From positions 682,001 to 746,000 of the forward strand of contig JAWSVM010000001.1 in NCBI GenBank assembly GCA_033851915.1: a stretch of DNA of 64,000 nucleotides. The letters run 5' to 3'. Both the position numbers and the translations under genes were made by a program. Positions 1-8,343 of the stretch are shown in pieces (the stretch's first letter is position 1; every line of letters begins with the position of its first letter). A model generated the notes under the pieces. That model was not told the DNA's origin, searched no databases, and worked only from the letters and a program-made list of their open reading frames with translations. Source of the DNA: UBA1672 sp033851915 (GTDB lineage Bacteria > Pseudomonadota > Alphaproteobacteria > Micavibrionales > Micavibrionaceae).

Positions 1-79
1 AACGGTTCAAGTTGCTGCGAAACGCTTACCGTTCTTTAAGACGGGCAAGGCTTTGCGCGAGAAATTAAATGGTAAATAA
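1..79 (+). CDS. ihfB: Integration host factor beta subunit, 3' end only
   Basis: Only the last 25 codons are present, reading from base 2 to the TAA at 77-79. The tail contains PFFKTGKALREKLNG, which matches the conserved C-terminal arm of IHF-beta (HU/IHF family, DNA-bending nucleoid protein). The following lapA and pyrF genes are the usual neighbours of ihfB in alphaproteobacteria, which supports the call. Residues upstream of the window cannot be judged. Confidence 0.85.
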   Translation, partial: TVQVAAKRLPFFKTGKALREKLNGK

Positions 80-84
80 ATAAG

Positions 85-423
85 ATGGCAGTTCTTCGGT
101 TTCTTTTAGGAATTGTTATCACAGTTTGTATTGCTGTCTTTGCGGTGCTTAATCGTGATGCTATTTCCGTGACATGGAACCCGTTTTTTGATGATTCTGC
201 TGTGATGCTGCCCATATATGTTTTGGTTTTGGCCTCGATGGCTTTTGGCTTTATTCTCGGAGGGCTTCTTGTCTGGATAAATGCAAGTAACCTCCGCAAA
301 GAAAAACGTAGGCAGAAGCGTGATATTAAATTATTAGAAAAAGAAGTCGGGCGTTTAAAAGAAGGTAAGCTGACCTCCAGCATGCCTGCGACGGATATTT
401 TCCCTGCATTACCTGTAAAATAG
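85..423 (+). CDS. lapA: LapA-domain (DUF1049) inner-membrane protein
   Basis: A 112-aa protein starting five bases after ihfB. It has two hydrophobic segments (about residues 4-22 and 42-66) followed by a basic coiled-coil stretch with KEKRRQKRDIKLLEKEVGRL, the arrangement of the LapA/YciS family. In E. coli LapA works with LapB in controlling LPS synthesis; in alphaproteobacteria the single lapA gene after ihfB is a standard neighbour. The function here is assigned from family and position. The start is the first ATG after the ihfB stop and leaves a normal-length protein. Confidence 0.8.
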   Translation: MAVLRFLLGIVITVCIAVFAVLNRDAISVTWNPFFDDSAVMLPIYVLVLASMAFGFILGGLLVWINASNLRKEKRRQKRDIKLLEKEVGRLKEGKLTSSMPATDIFPALPVK

Positions 424-431
424 AGAATCAT

Positions 432-1127
432 ATGACATCTCAGCCAAAAATATTTTGTGCCATTGATACGGCGGATCTTGATCGTGCCTGCGCATTATCT
501 GCGCAAATTGCTCCTGTTACGGGCGGGATAAAGTTGGGGCTTGAATTCTTTAATAATTTTGGCCCGCAGGGAATTGAACGCGTGTTAGAGGCTTGCCCAG
601 AGGCGCAGCTGTTCATTGACCTAAAATTCCATGATATTCCCAATACAGTGGCAGGTGCGGTGCGCGGTATCTGCAGCAATTTTGCACCGGCTTATCTGAA
701 TGTTCATGCTTCCGGCGGGGTGGCGATGATGCGCGCGGCGAAAGATGCGTGCGGCGCGGATACGAAATTACTGGCGGTGACGATACTCACCTCTTTGGAT
801 GCGCAGGCTATTGCCGATATTGGGTATGGTCATGATGAGGTTGCCGCGCAAGTGGAGCAGCTTGCATTACTGGCGGAACAATCAGGGTTAGATGGTGTTG
901 TGTGCTCCGCGCATGAAATTACGCGGTTGCGCAGTGTGTGCGGTGATGATTTTGCACTAATGGTGCCGGGGATTCGCCCAAAGGGAAGCGCGCAGGGCGA
1001 TCAAAAACGCGTGATGACACCGATTGACGCCCTTGATGTGGGAGCCACGCATTTGGTGATAGGCCGCCCGATTACGGGCGCCGCCGATCCAGCGAAGGCA
1101 GCGGCAGAGATCTTGGGTACATTGTAA
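432..1127 (+). CDS. pyrF: Orotidine 5'-phosphate decarboxylase
   Basis: A 231-aa protein of the usual PyrF length; it makes UMP from OMP, the last step of de novo pyrimidine synthesis. The family signature DLKFHDIPNT carries the catalytic Lys and Asp, and the phosphate-binding end has VPGIRP and THLVIGRPIT. It follows lapA by eight bases, so it is probably cotranscribed. The ribosome-binding site before the ATG is weak. Confidence 0.95.
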   Translation: MTSQPKIFCAIDTADLDRACALSAQIAPVTGGIKLGLEFFNNFGPQGIERVLEACPEAQLFIDLKFHDIPNTVAGAVRGICSNFAPAYLNVHASGGVAMMRAAKDACGADTKLLAVTILTSLDAQAIADIGYGHDEVAAQVEQLALLAEQSGLDGVVCSAHEITRLRSVCGDDFALMVPGIRPKGSAQGDQKRVMTPIDALDVGATHLVIGRPITGAADPAKAAAEILGTL

Positions 1128-1143
1128 AAAGGGAGGAATGTTT

Positions 1144-1947
1144 ATGGATCGTTATCAACCGACGTTTGAATCGAAAGAAACAGCGTGGAATATCGGAGAT
1201 TTTCTCGACGCAACAAAAGCTGAGTTTTGGAAAATTTTTAAGCCATTAATGCCTTTTATTGCGGCGTGCCATATTCTTGATGCTGTTATTTCGGATTTAT
1301 TCTTTGCGGAGAGCAAAAATGGTTTTTCTCTGTTTAGTATTATTGCGGCTTATTTTGTGACGGCGCTGGTGATTACATGGCATCGCGTTGTTATCCATGG
1401 GTCGGATAATTATACACCTATGAACCCTTTCAAACCGAAGCGTCATGAGCTTGTCTTTGTCGGAATGGGATTTTTACTTGGTCTTGTGATTGTTGTGATT
1501 GATAATGGGCTTGTCTTTGGGACTACTGTTACAGATTCGTCAATTATGATACTTATTGCTGCGGTAGTGAGTTGTGCGCTGATATATATGTTTTACCGCG
1601 TGTGTTTTTATTTTCCGGCAATGGCCGTGAATGCGGGCATTACCTTGTCTCAGGCCTTTCGTTTGACGCAAGGCTATGTGTGGAAAATTATTAGTTCAAC
1701 ATTTAGGGCGGCATTTTCTTTTATTCTTATGTTGGTTGTATTTATATTTGCTATGGGCATGCTTTTAGTCTTGGTTTCTGTTGTTTTCCCATTGCCATTT
1801 GGCAGTGTTCCCGCGATTTTAGGTTTGTTTATAACATTGCCTGTGAAACTGTATTTTGTACCATTACTGACAATTATCGGTGTGACCGCGTTATCGAATT
1901 ATTATCTTTACGCGATCCAGAATGAAGAAGGTGCAGTTGAGGGATAA
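1144..1947 (+). CDS. Polytopic membrane protein of unknown function
   Basis: About 267 aa with roughly six hydrophobic segments spread over the whole length and a short charged N-terminus. No enzyme motif is recognised. The ATG at 1144 is preferred over the one at 1138 because GGGAGG at 1130-1135 is too close to the earlier codon. The TAA stop overlaps the trpF ATG (TAATG), so translation is probably coupled. It lies between pyrF and trpF, which says nothing firm about its role; a housekeeping membrane function cannot be excluded. Confidence 0.75.
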   Translation: MDRYQPTFESKETAWNIGDFLDATKAEFWKIFKPLMPFIAACHILDAVISDLFFAESKNGFSLFSIIAAYFVTALVITWHRVVIHGSDNYTPMNPFKPKRHELVFVGMGFLLGLVIVVIDNGLVFGTTVTDSSIMILIAAVVSCALIYMFYRVCFYFPAMAVNAGITLSQAFRLTQGYVWKIISSTFRAAFSFILMLVVFIFAMGMLLVLVSVVFPLPFGSVPAILGLFITLPVKLYFVPLLTIIGVTALSNYYLYAIQNEEGAVEG

Positions 1948-2597
1948 TGTCGCTTAAGAAAATCACAGCTAAAATATGTGGGATTAAAACGCCGGAAGCT
2001 CTGCAGGCTGCGGTGCAAAATGGTGCGCGCTTTATCGGCTTTGTGTTTTTCCCGCCATCCTCACGCCATGTGGCGATTGATACGGCGAAGGCGCTGGCCT
2101 TGATGTTGCCCACGGGTGTGCGCAGCGTTGGCTTGTTTGTTGACCCTGCGGATGCGCAGTTGGATGCGGTGACAGGGCGGGTGCAGCTGGATATGATCCA
2201 ATTGCATGGCGCAGAAACGCCGCAGCGTGTTGCTGAGATTAAAGATAAATACGCTCTGCCAATTATGAAGGCTTTTCCTGTGAGCAACGCCGAGGATATT
2301 GCCGCCGCGCGGGATTATGAAGATCATGTTGATTGGCTGCTGTTTGATGCGAAGCCCCCTGCGGATAGTGACGTTCCGGGTGGAACAGGGCGGAGCTTTG
2401 ATTGGGCATTGTTGAAGGGGCTGGACTTTTCCAAGCCGTGGATGTTATCGGGCGGCTTAAGTGCGGAAAATGTTGGCGATGCACTTTCGGTGCTTTCTCC
2501 TGACGCTGTTGATGTGTCATCGGGCGTTGAATCATCGCGCGGTGAAAAAGATATAGAGAAAATCAGTGCTTTTCTTGCGGCGGTTAAAGCGGTATAA
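1947..2597 (+). CDS. trpF: Phosphoribosylanthranilate isomerase
   Basis: A 216-aa TIM-barrel enzyme that converts phosphoribosylanthranilate to CdRP in tryptophan synthesis. The N-terminal AKICGIKTPE holds the catalytic Cys, LFDAKPP holds the catalytic Asp, and GGTGRSFDW and LSGGLSAENV are the phosphate-binding loops. The start overlaps the stop of the preceding membrane gene by one base. trpB follows seven bases later, as in the usual alphaproteobacterial trpFBA arrangement. Confidence 0.95.
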   Translation: MSLKKITAKICGIKTPEALQAAVQNGARFIGFVFFPPSSRHVAIDTAKALALMLPTGVRSVGLFVDPADAQLDAVTGRVQLDMIQLHGAETPQRVAEIKDKYALPIMKAFPVSNAEDIAAARDYEDHVDWLLFDAKPPADSDVPGGTGRSFDWALLKGLDFSKPWMLSGGLSAENVGDALSVLSPDAVDVSSGVESSRGEKDIEKISAFLAAVKAV

Positions 2598-2604
2598 AGC
2601 GGAC

Positions 2605-3825
2605 ATGACAGTGAATTCATATAAAAATCAGCCCGACGAGCGCGGGCATTTCGGGCAATATGGTGGACGGTATGTAGCGGAAACGTTAATGCCGCTTGTT
2701 TTGTCTGTAGAAAAAGCATGGAACGAAGCGAAAGCTGACCCAGCTTTTTGGGCGCAATTTGATGATTTGGCGAAGAATTATATTGGTCGTCCGTCACCGC
2801 TTTATTTTGCGGAGAAAACGACGAAGCATTTTGCCAACGGCGATAAGGGCGCAAAGATTTACTTCAAGCGTGATGAGCTGAACCATACGGGCGCGCATAA
2901 GATTAACCATTGTATCGGGCAAGTGTTGCTGGCGATGCGGATGGGCAAGACCCGCATTATTGCTGAAACAGGCGCGGGTCAGCACGGCGTTGCAACGGCG
3001 ACAGTGTGTGCGTTGTTTGACTTGCCTTGTACTATTTTTATGGGTGAGAAGGATGTTCAGCGTCAATCACCGAACGTATTTCGCATGAAGTTATTGGGCG
3101 CGGAGGTTGTTTCTGTAACGTCCGGTTCGGCCTCTTTAAAGGATTCCATGAATGAAGCGATGCGCGACTGGGTTACTAATGTGCACGACACATACTATCT
3201 GATCGGCACTGTGGGCGGCCCGCATCCGTTTCCTGCGATGGTGCGTGACTTTCAATCTATCATCGGTAAAGAAACCAAAGAGCAAATGATGGAGCGTGAG
3301 GGGCGTTTGCCTGATACGTTGATTGCCGCGATTGGTGGCGGTTCAAATGCGATGGGTTTGTTCCATCCGTTCCTTGATGATGCGGATGTGCATATGATCG
3401 GCGTGGAAGCAGGTGGCATGGGCGTGGATACAGATTTACATGCGGCGAGCCTTGAGGGCGGAAAGCCTGGTGTGTTGCACGGTATGCAGACGTATTTTCT
3501 TCAAAATGATGATGGACAAATTCAAGAGGCGCACTCTATTTCCGCTGGGTTGGATTATCCGGGTATCGGACCAGAGCATGCATGGCTATTCGATAGAAAA
3601 CGTGTCGAATATGTAAGTGTGACGGATAAAGAAGCGTTGGATGCGTTTCAGCTATGCTCTAAATTAGAGGGGATTATTCCTGCATTGGAACCGGCTCATG
3701 CCTTGGCGCATGTTGCCAAAATTGCGGGTACTCTGCCGAAGGATCATATCCTTGTGATGAATCTTTGTGGTCGCGGTGATAAGGATATTTTCACTGTTGC
3801 TGATAAGTTAGGCGTTAAGATATGA
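2605..3825 (+). CDS. trpB: Tryptophan synthase beta subunit
   Basis: A 406-aa PLP enzyme that condenses indole and serine to tryptophan. HTGAHKIN carries the PLP lysine (residue 99), ETGAGQHG is the substrate loop, and GGGSNAMGLF binds the PLP phosphate. The ATG at 2605 gives the normal N-terminus; an upstream in-frame start at 2566 would overlap trpF and add 13 odd residues. The 3' end overlaps the next gene by ATGA, which points to coupled translation. Confidence 0.96.
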   Translation: MTVNSYKNQPDERGHFGQYGGRYVAETLMPLVLSVEKAWNEAKADPAFWAQFDDLAKNYIGRPSPLYFAEKTTKHFANGDKGAKIYFKRDELNHTGAHKINHCIGQVLLAMRMGKTRIIAETGAGQHGVATATVCALFDLPCTIFMGEKDVQRQSPNVFRMKLLGAEVVSVTSGSASLKDSMNEAMRDWVTNVHDTYYLIGTVGGPHPFPAMVRDFQSIIGKETKEQMMEREGRLPDTLIAAIGGGSNAMGLFHPFLDDADVHMIGVEAGGMGVDTDLHAASLEGGKPGVLHGMQTYFLQNDDGQIQEAHSISAGLDYPGIGPEHAWLFDRKRVEYVSVTDKEALDAFQLCSKLEGIIPALEPAHALAHVAKIAGTLPKDHILVMNLCGRGDKDIFTVADKLGVKI

Positions 3826-4295
3826 GTGATTACGAAGTAAAAGCAGGCTTGGAAAAAATTGATGGTTTTTCTGTTGTCGGGCTTTCTATGACCACGAGCA
3901 ATGAAACTGCGAGTGAGGAGATCAACGCGCTGTGGCAGGATTTCTTTGAGAAGAGCATCGGTCAAGATGTTGAAAACCGTGTTGATGATGTGATTTATGC
4001 GGTTTATTCAGATTATGAAGGCGATCATACAAAGCCTTATCGTTTAACCGTTGGCTATAAGATTGAAGGTGCGCCGCAAATGAAAGATCATTTGTATCAT
4101 GTTGAGGTTCAAAGTGCGGATTACGCGATGATGGGCGCGATTGGTGAACAACCAAAGGCCTTGATCGAAACATGGACAGCCGTTTGGCAAAGTGATTTAG
4201 ACAGGAAATTCGAGACCGATTTTGAAGTGTATGGTAAACGGTTCTTTGAAGAAGGTGTTCATGAAGTTCTCGTATGTATCGGGGTGAATGTATGA
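3822..4295 (+). CDS. GyrI-like / effector-binding domain protein inside the trp operon
   Basis: A 157-aa acidic protein. The pattern of an aromatic-rich N-terminus, a central VIYAVYSDYEGD segment and a final FEVYGKRFFE fits the GyrI-like small-molecule-binding domain (SHS2 type, also found as the effector domain of AraC/MerR regulators). No DNA-binding region is present, so it would be a stand-alone effector-binding protein. It overlaps trpB at its start and trpA at its end by four bases each, so it is translated with both. A link to tryptophan synthesis is suggested by position only. Confidence 0.65.
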   Translation: MSDYEVKAGLEKIDGFSVVGLSMTTSNETASEEINALWQDFFEKSIGQDVENRVDDVIYAVYSDYEGDHTKPYRLTVGYKIEGAPQMKDHLYHVEVQSADYAMMGAIGEQPKALIETWTAVWQSDLDRKFETDFEVYGKRFFEEGVHEVLVCIGVNV

Positions 4296-5113
4296 GCAGA
4301 ATTAAAAAGACATTTGAAGTTCTAAAAGCATCAGGGCGTAAGGCTCTGGTGACCTTTACGATGGCAGGTGATCCAACCATAGAAAATAGCTTGGCCGTTC
4401 TTAAGAGTTTGCCTGAATCGGGCGCGGATTTGATTGAGATCGGAATGCCGTTTACTGATCCTGCGGCGGATGGCTTGACGATCCAACATGCGGGGCAGCG
4501 GGCTTTAAAAGCCGGCGCAACGATGAAGACGACGCTTCAAATGGTGCGGGACTTCCGCGTGGATAATAACTATACGCCGATTATTTTGATGGGCTATGCG
4601 AATCCGCTTTATGCCTATGGGCTTGAGGGTTTTGCAAAAGATGCAAAAGAGGCAGGGGTTGATGGCTTGATTATCGTGGATTTACCACCTGAGGAAGATC
4701 AAGAGTTACGCAAATTCACTGATGCACAGGGGATTGATATGATTCGCCTGATTACGCCGACAACAGATGAAGATCGTTTGCCAGTGGTTTTGGAAGGTGC
4801 GAGCGGTTTCCTTTACTATGTCTCGATTACAGGCGTAACCGGAACGGCGAAGGCCGACCTGAATGCGTTAAAGCCGCATCTTGATCTGATTAAAGCTCAG
4901 AGCGATTTACCCATTGCGATTGGCTTCGGGATTAAAACACCAAATGATGCACAGGAAATGTCGGCTTTGGGGGACGCGGTTGTCGTTGGTTCTTCTATTG
5001 TTGAAAAGGTGAAGGATATTGGCGAAAATGGCGATGGAATGGCTGATGTAACAAGCCTCATTCGCTCACTTTCTGATGTTTTAGGGCCGCGCCCTGACGA
5101 AGGTGCATATTGA
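4292..5113 (+). CDS. trpA: Tryptophan synthase alpha subunit
   Basis: A 273-aa TIM barrel that splits indole-3-glycerol phosphate and passes indole to TrpB. Catalytic Glu49 and Asp60 are present in DLIEIGMPFTDPAADG, at the same numbers as in the Salmonella enzyme. The phosphate-binding GFGIKTP and VVGSSIVE loops are also seen. The start chosen is the ATG at 4292, which overlaps the stop of the GyrI-like gene; the in-frame ATG at 4274 would lie well inside that gene. Confidence 0.96.
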   Translation: MSRIKKTFEVLKASGRKALVTFTMAGDPTIENSLAVLKSLPESGADLIEIGMPFTDPAADGLTIQHAGQRALKAGATMKTTLQMVRDFRVDNNYTPIILMGYANPLYAYGLEGFAKDAKEAGVDGLIIVDLPPEEDQELRKFTDAQGIDMIRLITPTTDEDRLPVVLEGASGFLYYVSITGVTGTAKADLNALKPHLDLIKAQSDLPIAIGFGIKTPNDAQEMSALGDAVVVGSSIVEKVKDIGENGDGMADVTSLIRSLSDVLGPRPDEGAY

Positions 5114-5168
5114 CTCTGCGCGTATTTTCTGCGATTTATCATGTTCGAATAATAATCAGGATGTATAG

Positions 5169-6203
5169 ATGAACTGGCTGTCTAATTTGATACCACCGCG
5201 TATTCGTTCTTTTGTGAGTGAACAAAAGGAAGTGCCCGATAATTTGTGGCAAAAATGCACATCTTGTGAAGGGATGTTGTTCCATCGCGATTTGGAAAAG
5301 AGCCATAATGTTTGTTATCATTGCGGGCATCACTTACGTTTTCCGGTCGCAGATCGTTTGAAAATGATGTTTGACGGTGGTGAATTTACATCGCATGAAT
5401 TACCGAGTGTTGCGCATGATCCTCTGAAGTTTAAAGATCGTAAGCGTTATGTTGATCGTATTAAAGAGGCGCAAAGTAAAACCGGCCTTGATGAAGCAAT
5501 TACAATTGCCAGCGGAACAATGGGCGGCTTGAAAGTCGTGATTGCGGCCTTTAATTTCCGTTATATGGGTGGCTCTATGGGCGCTGCGGTTGGTGAAGCG
5601 ATTGTTAAGGCTGCTGAAATTGCAGTAAGAGAAAATGCTACATTTATTACTATTCCGGCCTCTGGCGGCGCGCGTATGCAAGAGGGAATGATTTCTTTGA
5701 TGCAAATGCCGCGCAGTATTATTGCCGTTGAAATGGTGAAGAATGCAAAGCTTCCTTATATCGTAATTTTGACTGATCCGACAACGGGTGGTGTGAGTGC
5801 ATCTTTTGCGATGCTGGGCGATATCCATATTGCTGAGCCGGGCACAATGATTGGTTTTGCCGGACGCCGCGTGATTGAAGAAACTGTGCGCGAGACTTTG
5901 CCGGAAAATTTCCAAACTGCGGAATATCTGTTAGAGCATGGTATTGTCGATATGGTGGTTACGCGTGATGAAATGAAGAATACGGTTGTTAACCTTATCA
6001 GCATTCTAACACAGACACCGGTTAATCCTGATGCCGGCGGCTCAAGCAAAAAGACCAAAAAATCTTCGGGTAAGGCTTCCGGTAAAAGTAAAAAGAGTGG
6101 CAAAAAGGCTACATCTCAAGTGAAAGCTGCTCAGCAGGCCGTACGAAGCATATCTCAAAATTGCGCCGATGTGACAGGCCAAAAGAAAGCTGCCGCGAAC
6201 TAA
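5169..6203 (+). CDS. accD: Acetyl-CoA carboxylase carboxyltransferase beta subunit with Lys-rich tail
   Basis: A 344-aa subunit of the carboxyltransferase that makes malonyl-CoA. The N-terminal zinc ribbon is seen as CTSC followed later by CYHCG, and the crotonase-like core has SGGARMQEGM and PTTGGVSASFA. The protein is longer than the usual 290-310 residues because of a tail from about residue 290 that is very rich in Lys and Ser (KKTKKSSGKASGKSKKSGKK). It follows trpA after 55 bases and precedes folC, a conserved alphaproteobacterial order. Confidence 0.94.
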   Translation: MNWLSNLIPPRIRSFVSEQKEVPDNLWQKCTSCEGMLFHRDLEKSHNVCYHCGHHLRFPVADRLKMMFDGGEFTSHELPSVAHDPLKFKDRKRYVDRIKEAQSKTGLDEAITIASGTMGGLKVVIAAFNFRYMGGSMGAAVGEAIVKAAEIAVRENATFITIPASGGARMQEGMISLMQMPRSIIAVEMVKNAKLPYIVILTDPTTGGVSASFAMLGDIHIAEPGTMIGFAGRRVIEETVRETLPENFQTAEYLLEHGIVDMVVTRDEMKNTVVNLISILTQTPVNPDAGGSSKKTKKSSGKASGKSKKSGKKATSQVKAAQQAVRSISQNCADVTGQKKAAAN

Positions 6204-6250
6204 AATCTGGTTATAGGCACGTTCCATAGGCGATTTGAAGAGGCGCGGGC

Positions 6251-7597
6251 ATGCATCAGGCTGATTTTAAACATGACGATAAAGCATTACGCGATAAGCT
6301 GGAGACGATATTCCAGCTTCGTCGAACGCGCTCGAAAATTAATTGGGATCGTGGGCAGTATCTTGACCTTTTGGCTGCTTTTGGGAATCCGCATTTAAAT
6401 TTTCCGCCTGTTATTCATGTGGCGGGAACCAATGGTAAAGGCTCTATCATTGCGATATTACAAGCGATATTACAGGCGCAAGGCTTGAGGGTGCATAGCT
6501 ATACCTCGCCGCATTTGATTCATGTGAATGAGCGGATTACGTTGGCGGGGCAGGCGATTGATAATGTGTATCTGGAGCAGTTGATAGATCAGGCTTTGGA
6601 GTATAATAAGGGCGCACCGCTTTCCTTTTTTGAAATCACAACAGCTCTGGCGTTTAAGGCATTTTCTGATACGCCTGCGGATATTTTGTTGCTGGAAGTC
6701 GGGCTTGGTGGGCGTCTTGATTGTACGAATGTTATTGATGCCCCTCTGGCCAGTGTGATTAATCGGATATCCTTGGATCATACAGATTTTCTGGGTGATG
6801 ATATTTGTGATATAGCGGCGGAGAAGGCGGGTATTATGAAGGCGGATGTGCCTTGTATCATCGGATATCAAGGTGTTGGTGATGATGCACGTGCGGTGAA
6901 TGATGTGTTGGTGGAGGAGATAGAATCCTCGGGTGCATATTCCTGTAAGTATGGCGTTGACTGGAATATTTGTTCATCAGAGGAGCGTATGATTTTTTCT
7001 TTTGAGGGTCAGGGTTATGATTTTCCTTTGCCGTCCTTACAAGGTGCGCATCAGGTGCAAAATGCGGGTGTTGCGTTGGCAACGTTATTTTCGTTGCGTC
7101 AACATATTGAGGTGAGCGATCAAGCGATTGAGGATGGGTTAAGGTCCGTCTATTGGCCGGGGCGTTTGCAAAAGATAGAGGCTGTGGAATTTAATATTGC
7201 TGATGATCATGAAATATGGCTGGATTCAGGGCATAATGATAGCGCAGGTGAGGCATTGGCGGCAGAGATAAAGCAATGGCAAGCGCAGGATGAGAGACCT
7301 CTTCATTTAGTTGTTGGGATGTTGGACACCAAAGATTCGGCGCGTTTCCTTGCCTCTTTATTGCCGCATCTTACTACGCTGCATATTGTTTCGATTGCTT
7401 CTGATCCGCATAGTCAGACGAAGGATGATATTGAGGGGAGCATTAAAGAGATGTGCTATGATGTGCCTCTCTATGCGCATGATGGGTGCGTTGATGCGAT
7501 TCTATCTATTGCGCGAGATAATCCGCCTTCCAGAATTTTAATTGCAGGATCAGTGTATTTGGCAGGTGAAGTTTTGGAACATATTGGTGGATTGTGA
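6251..7597 (+). CDS. folC: Bifunctional folylpolyglutamate/dihydrofolate synthase
   Basis: A 448-aa Mur-ligase-family enzyme that adds glutamate to folates. The ATP loop HVAGTNGKGS is at residues 56-65, followed by SYTSPHLIHVNERI, and LLEVGLGGRLDCTN lies further on. The C-terminal domain carries WLDSGHNDSAGE, equivalent to the DGAHN motif of the family. Start is the ATG at 6251 behind GAAGAGGCG. It closes the trp/accD gene run. Confidence 0.93.
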   Translation: MHQADFKHDDKALRDKLETIFQLRRTRSKINWDRGQYLDLLAAFGNPHLNFPPVIHVAGTNGKGSIIAILQAILQAQGLRVHSYTSPHLIHVNERITLAGQAIDNVYLEQLIDQALEYNKGAPLSFFEITTALAFKAFSDTPADILLLEVGLGGRLDCTNVIDAPLASVINRISLDHTDFLGDDICDIAAEKAGIMKADVPCIIGYQGVGDDARAVNDVLVEEIESSGAYSCKYGVDWNICSSEERMIFSFEGQGYDFPLPSLQGAHQVQNAGVALATLFSLRQHIEVSDQAIEDGLRSVYWPGRLQKIEAVEFNIADDHEIWLDSGHNDSAGEALAAEIKQWQAQDERPLHLVVGMLDTKDSARFLASLLPHLTTLHIVSIASDPHSQTKDDIEGSIKEMCYDVPLYAHDGCVDAILSIARDNPPSRILIAGSVYLAGEVLEHIGGL

Positions 7598-7641
7598 CGA
7601 ATATATTGATATAAAGCGTAAAGTTTGGGATACTTGATCTT

Positions 7642-8343
7642 ATGACAGATAAAATTTTTCTTGTAGATGATGACCGTAATATTTTGCTTTCTGTTTCCAT
7701 GGCGTTGGAAGCTGAAGGTTTTAACGTTGAGACATTCAATGATGGTGAAGCTGGCCTTAGTGCGATTTTAGAAGGGCAACCGGATTTGGTTATTCTTGAT
7801 GTGAAAATGCCGCGTATGGATGGTATAGAAGTTCTCTCGAAATTACGGGAGGAAAGCGCCATTCCTGTGATTTTTCTAACGTCTAAGGATGATGAAGTTG
7901 ATCAGGTCATCGGTTTGCGTATGGGCGCGGATGACTACATCACGAAGCCTTTTTCACAACGTCTTTTGATTGAGCGTATCAAGGTTTTGTTGCGGCGGCG
8001 TGATCTTATGAACTCAGAAAATAGTAAGCAAGAAGCCAGCAGCAATATTGAGTACGGGCATTTGATTCTAGATGATTCGCGTCATTTATGTTCATGGAAG
8101 GGGCAGCCGCTTAATCTGACTGTGACAGAATATCTGCTTGTAAAGTCTTTGGCGATGCGCCCCGGGCATGTCAGAAACAGAGACCAGTTGATTGATATGG
8201 CATATGGTGAGAATATCTATGTTGATGATAGAACCGTTGATTCGCATATTAAGCGTGTTAGAAAGAAGTTTAAGAAACTAGATGACGAATTCGACAAAAT
8301 CGAAACGCTATACGGGGTCGGCTACCGCTATAAGGAAGAGTAG
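7642..8343 (+). CDS. chvI: OmpR-family response regulator, ChvI type
   Basis: A 233-aa two-domain regulator. The receiver has the acidic pair at residues 9-11 (VDDD), the phosphoacceptor Asp at about 53 (ILDVKMP) and the Lys of TKPF. The C-terminal winged helix has the typical end TVDSHIKRVRKKF and VGYRY. The paired sensor gene overlaps its 3' end by 62 bases, and ahcY lies downstream, as near ChvI/ExoR-system regulators of other alphaproteobacteria. Orthology to ChvI is inferred from this context and size. Confidence 0.8.
   Translation: MTDKIFLVDDDRNILLSVSMALEAEGFNVETFNDGEAGLSAILEGQPDLVILDVKMPRMDGIEVLSKLREESAIPVIFLTSKDDEVDQVIGLRMGADDYITKPFSQRLLIERIKVLLRRRDLMNSENSKQEASSNIEYGHLILDDSRHLCSWKGQPLNLTVTEYLLVKSLAMRPGHVRNRDQLIDMAYGENIYVDDRTVDSHIKRVRKKFKKLDDEFDKIETLYGVGYRYKEE

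Noticed and set aside
36..431. Minus-strand reading frame of 131 codons
   Set aside because: It is the shadow of lapA, which has a recognised family and correct context.
2560..2640. trp attenuator or T-box before trpB
   Set aside because: The gap between trpF and trpB is seven bases, so there is no room for a leader.
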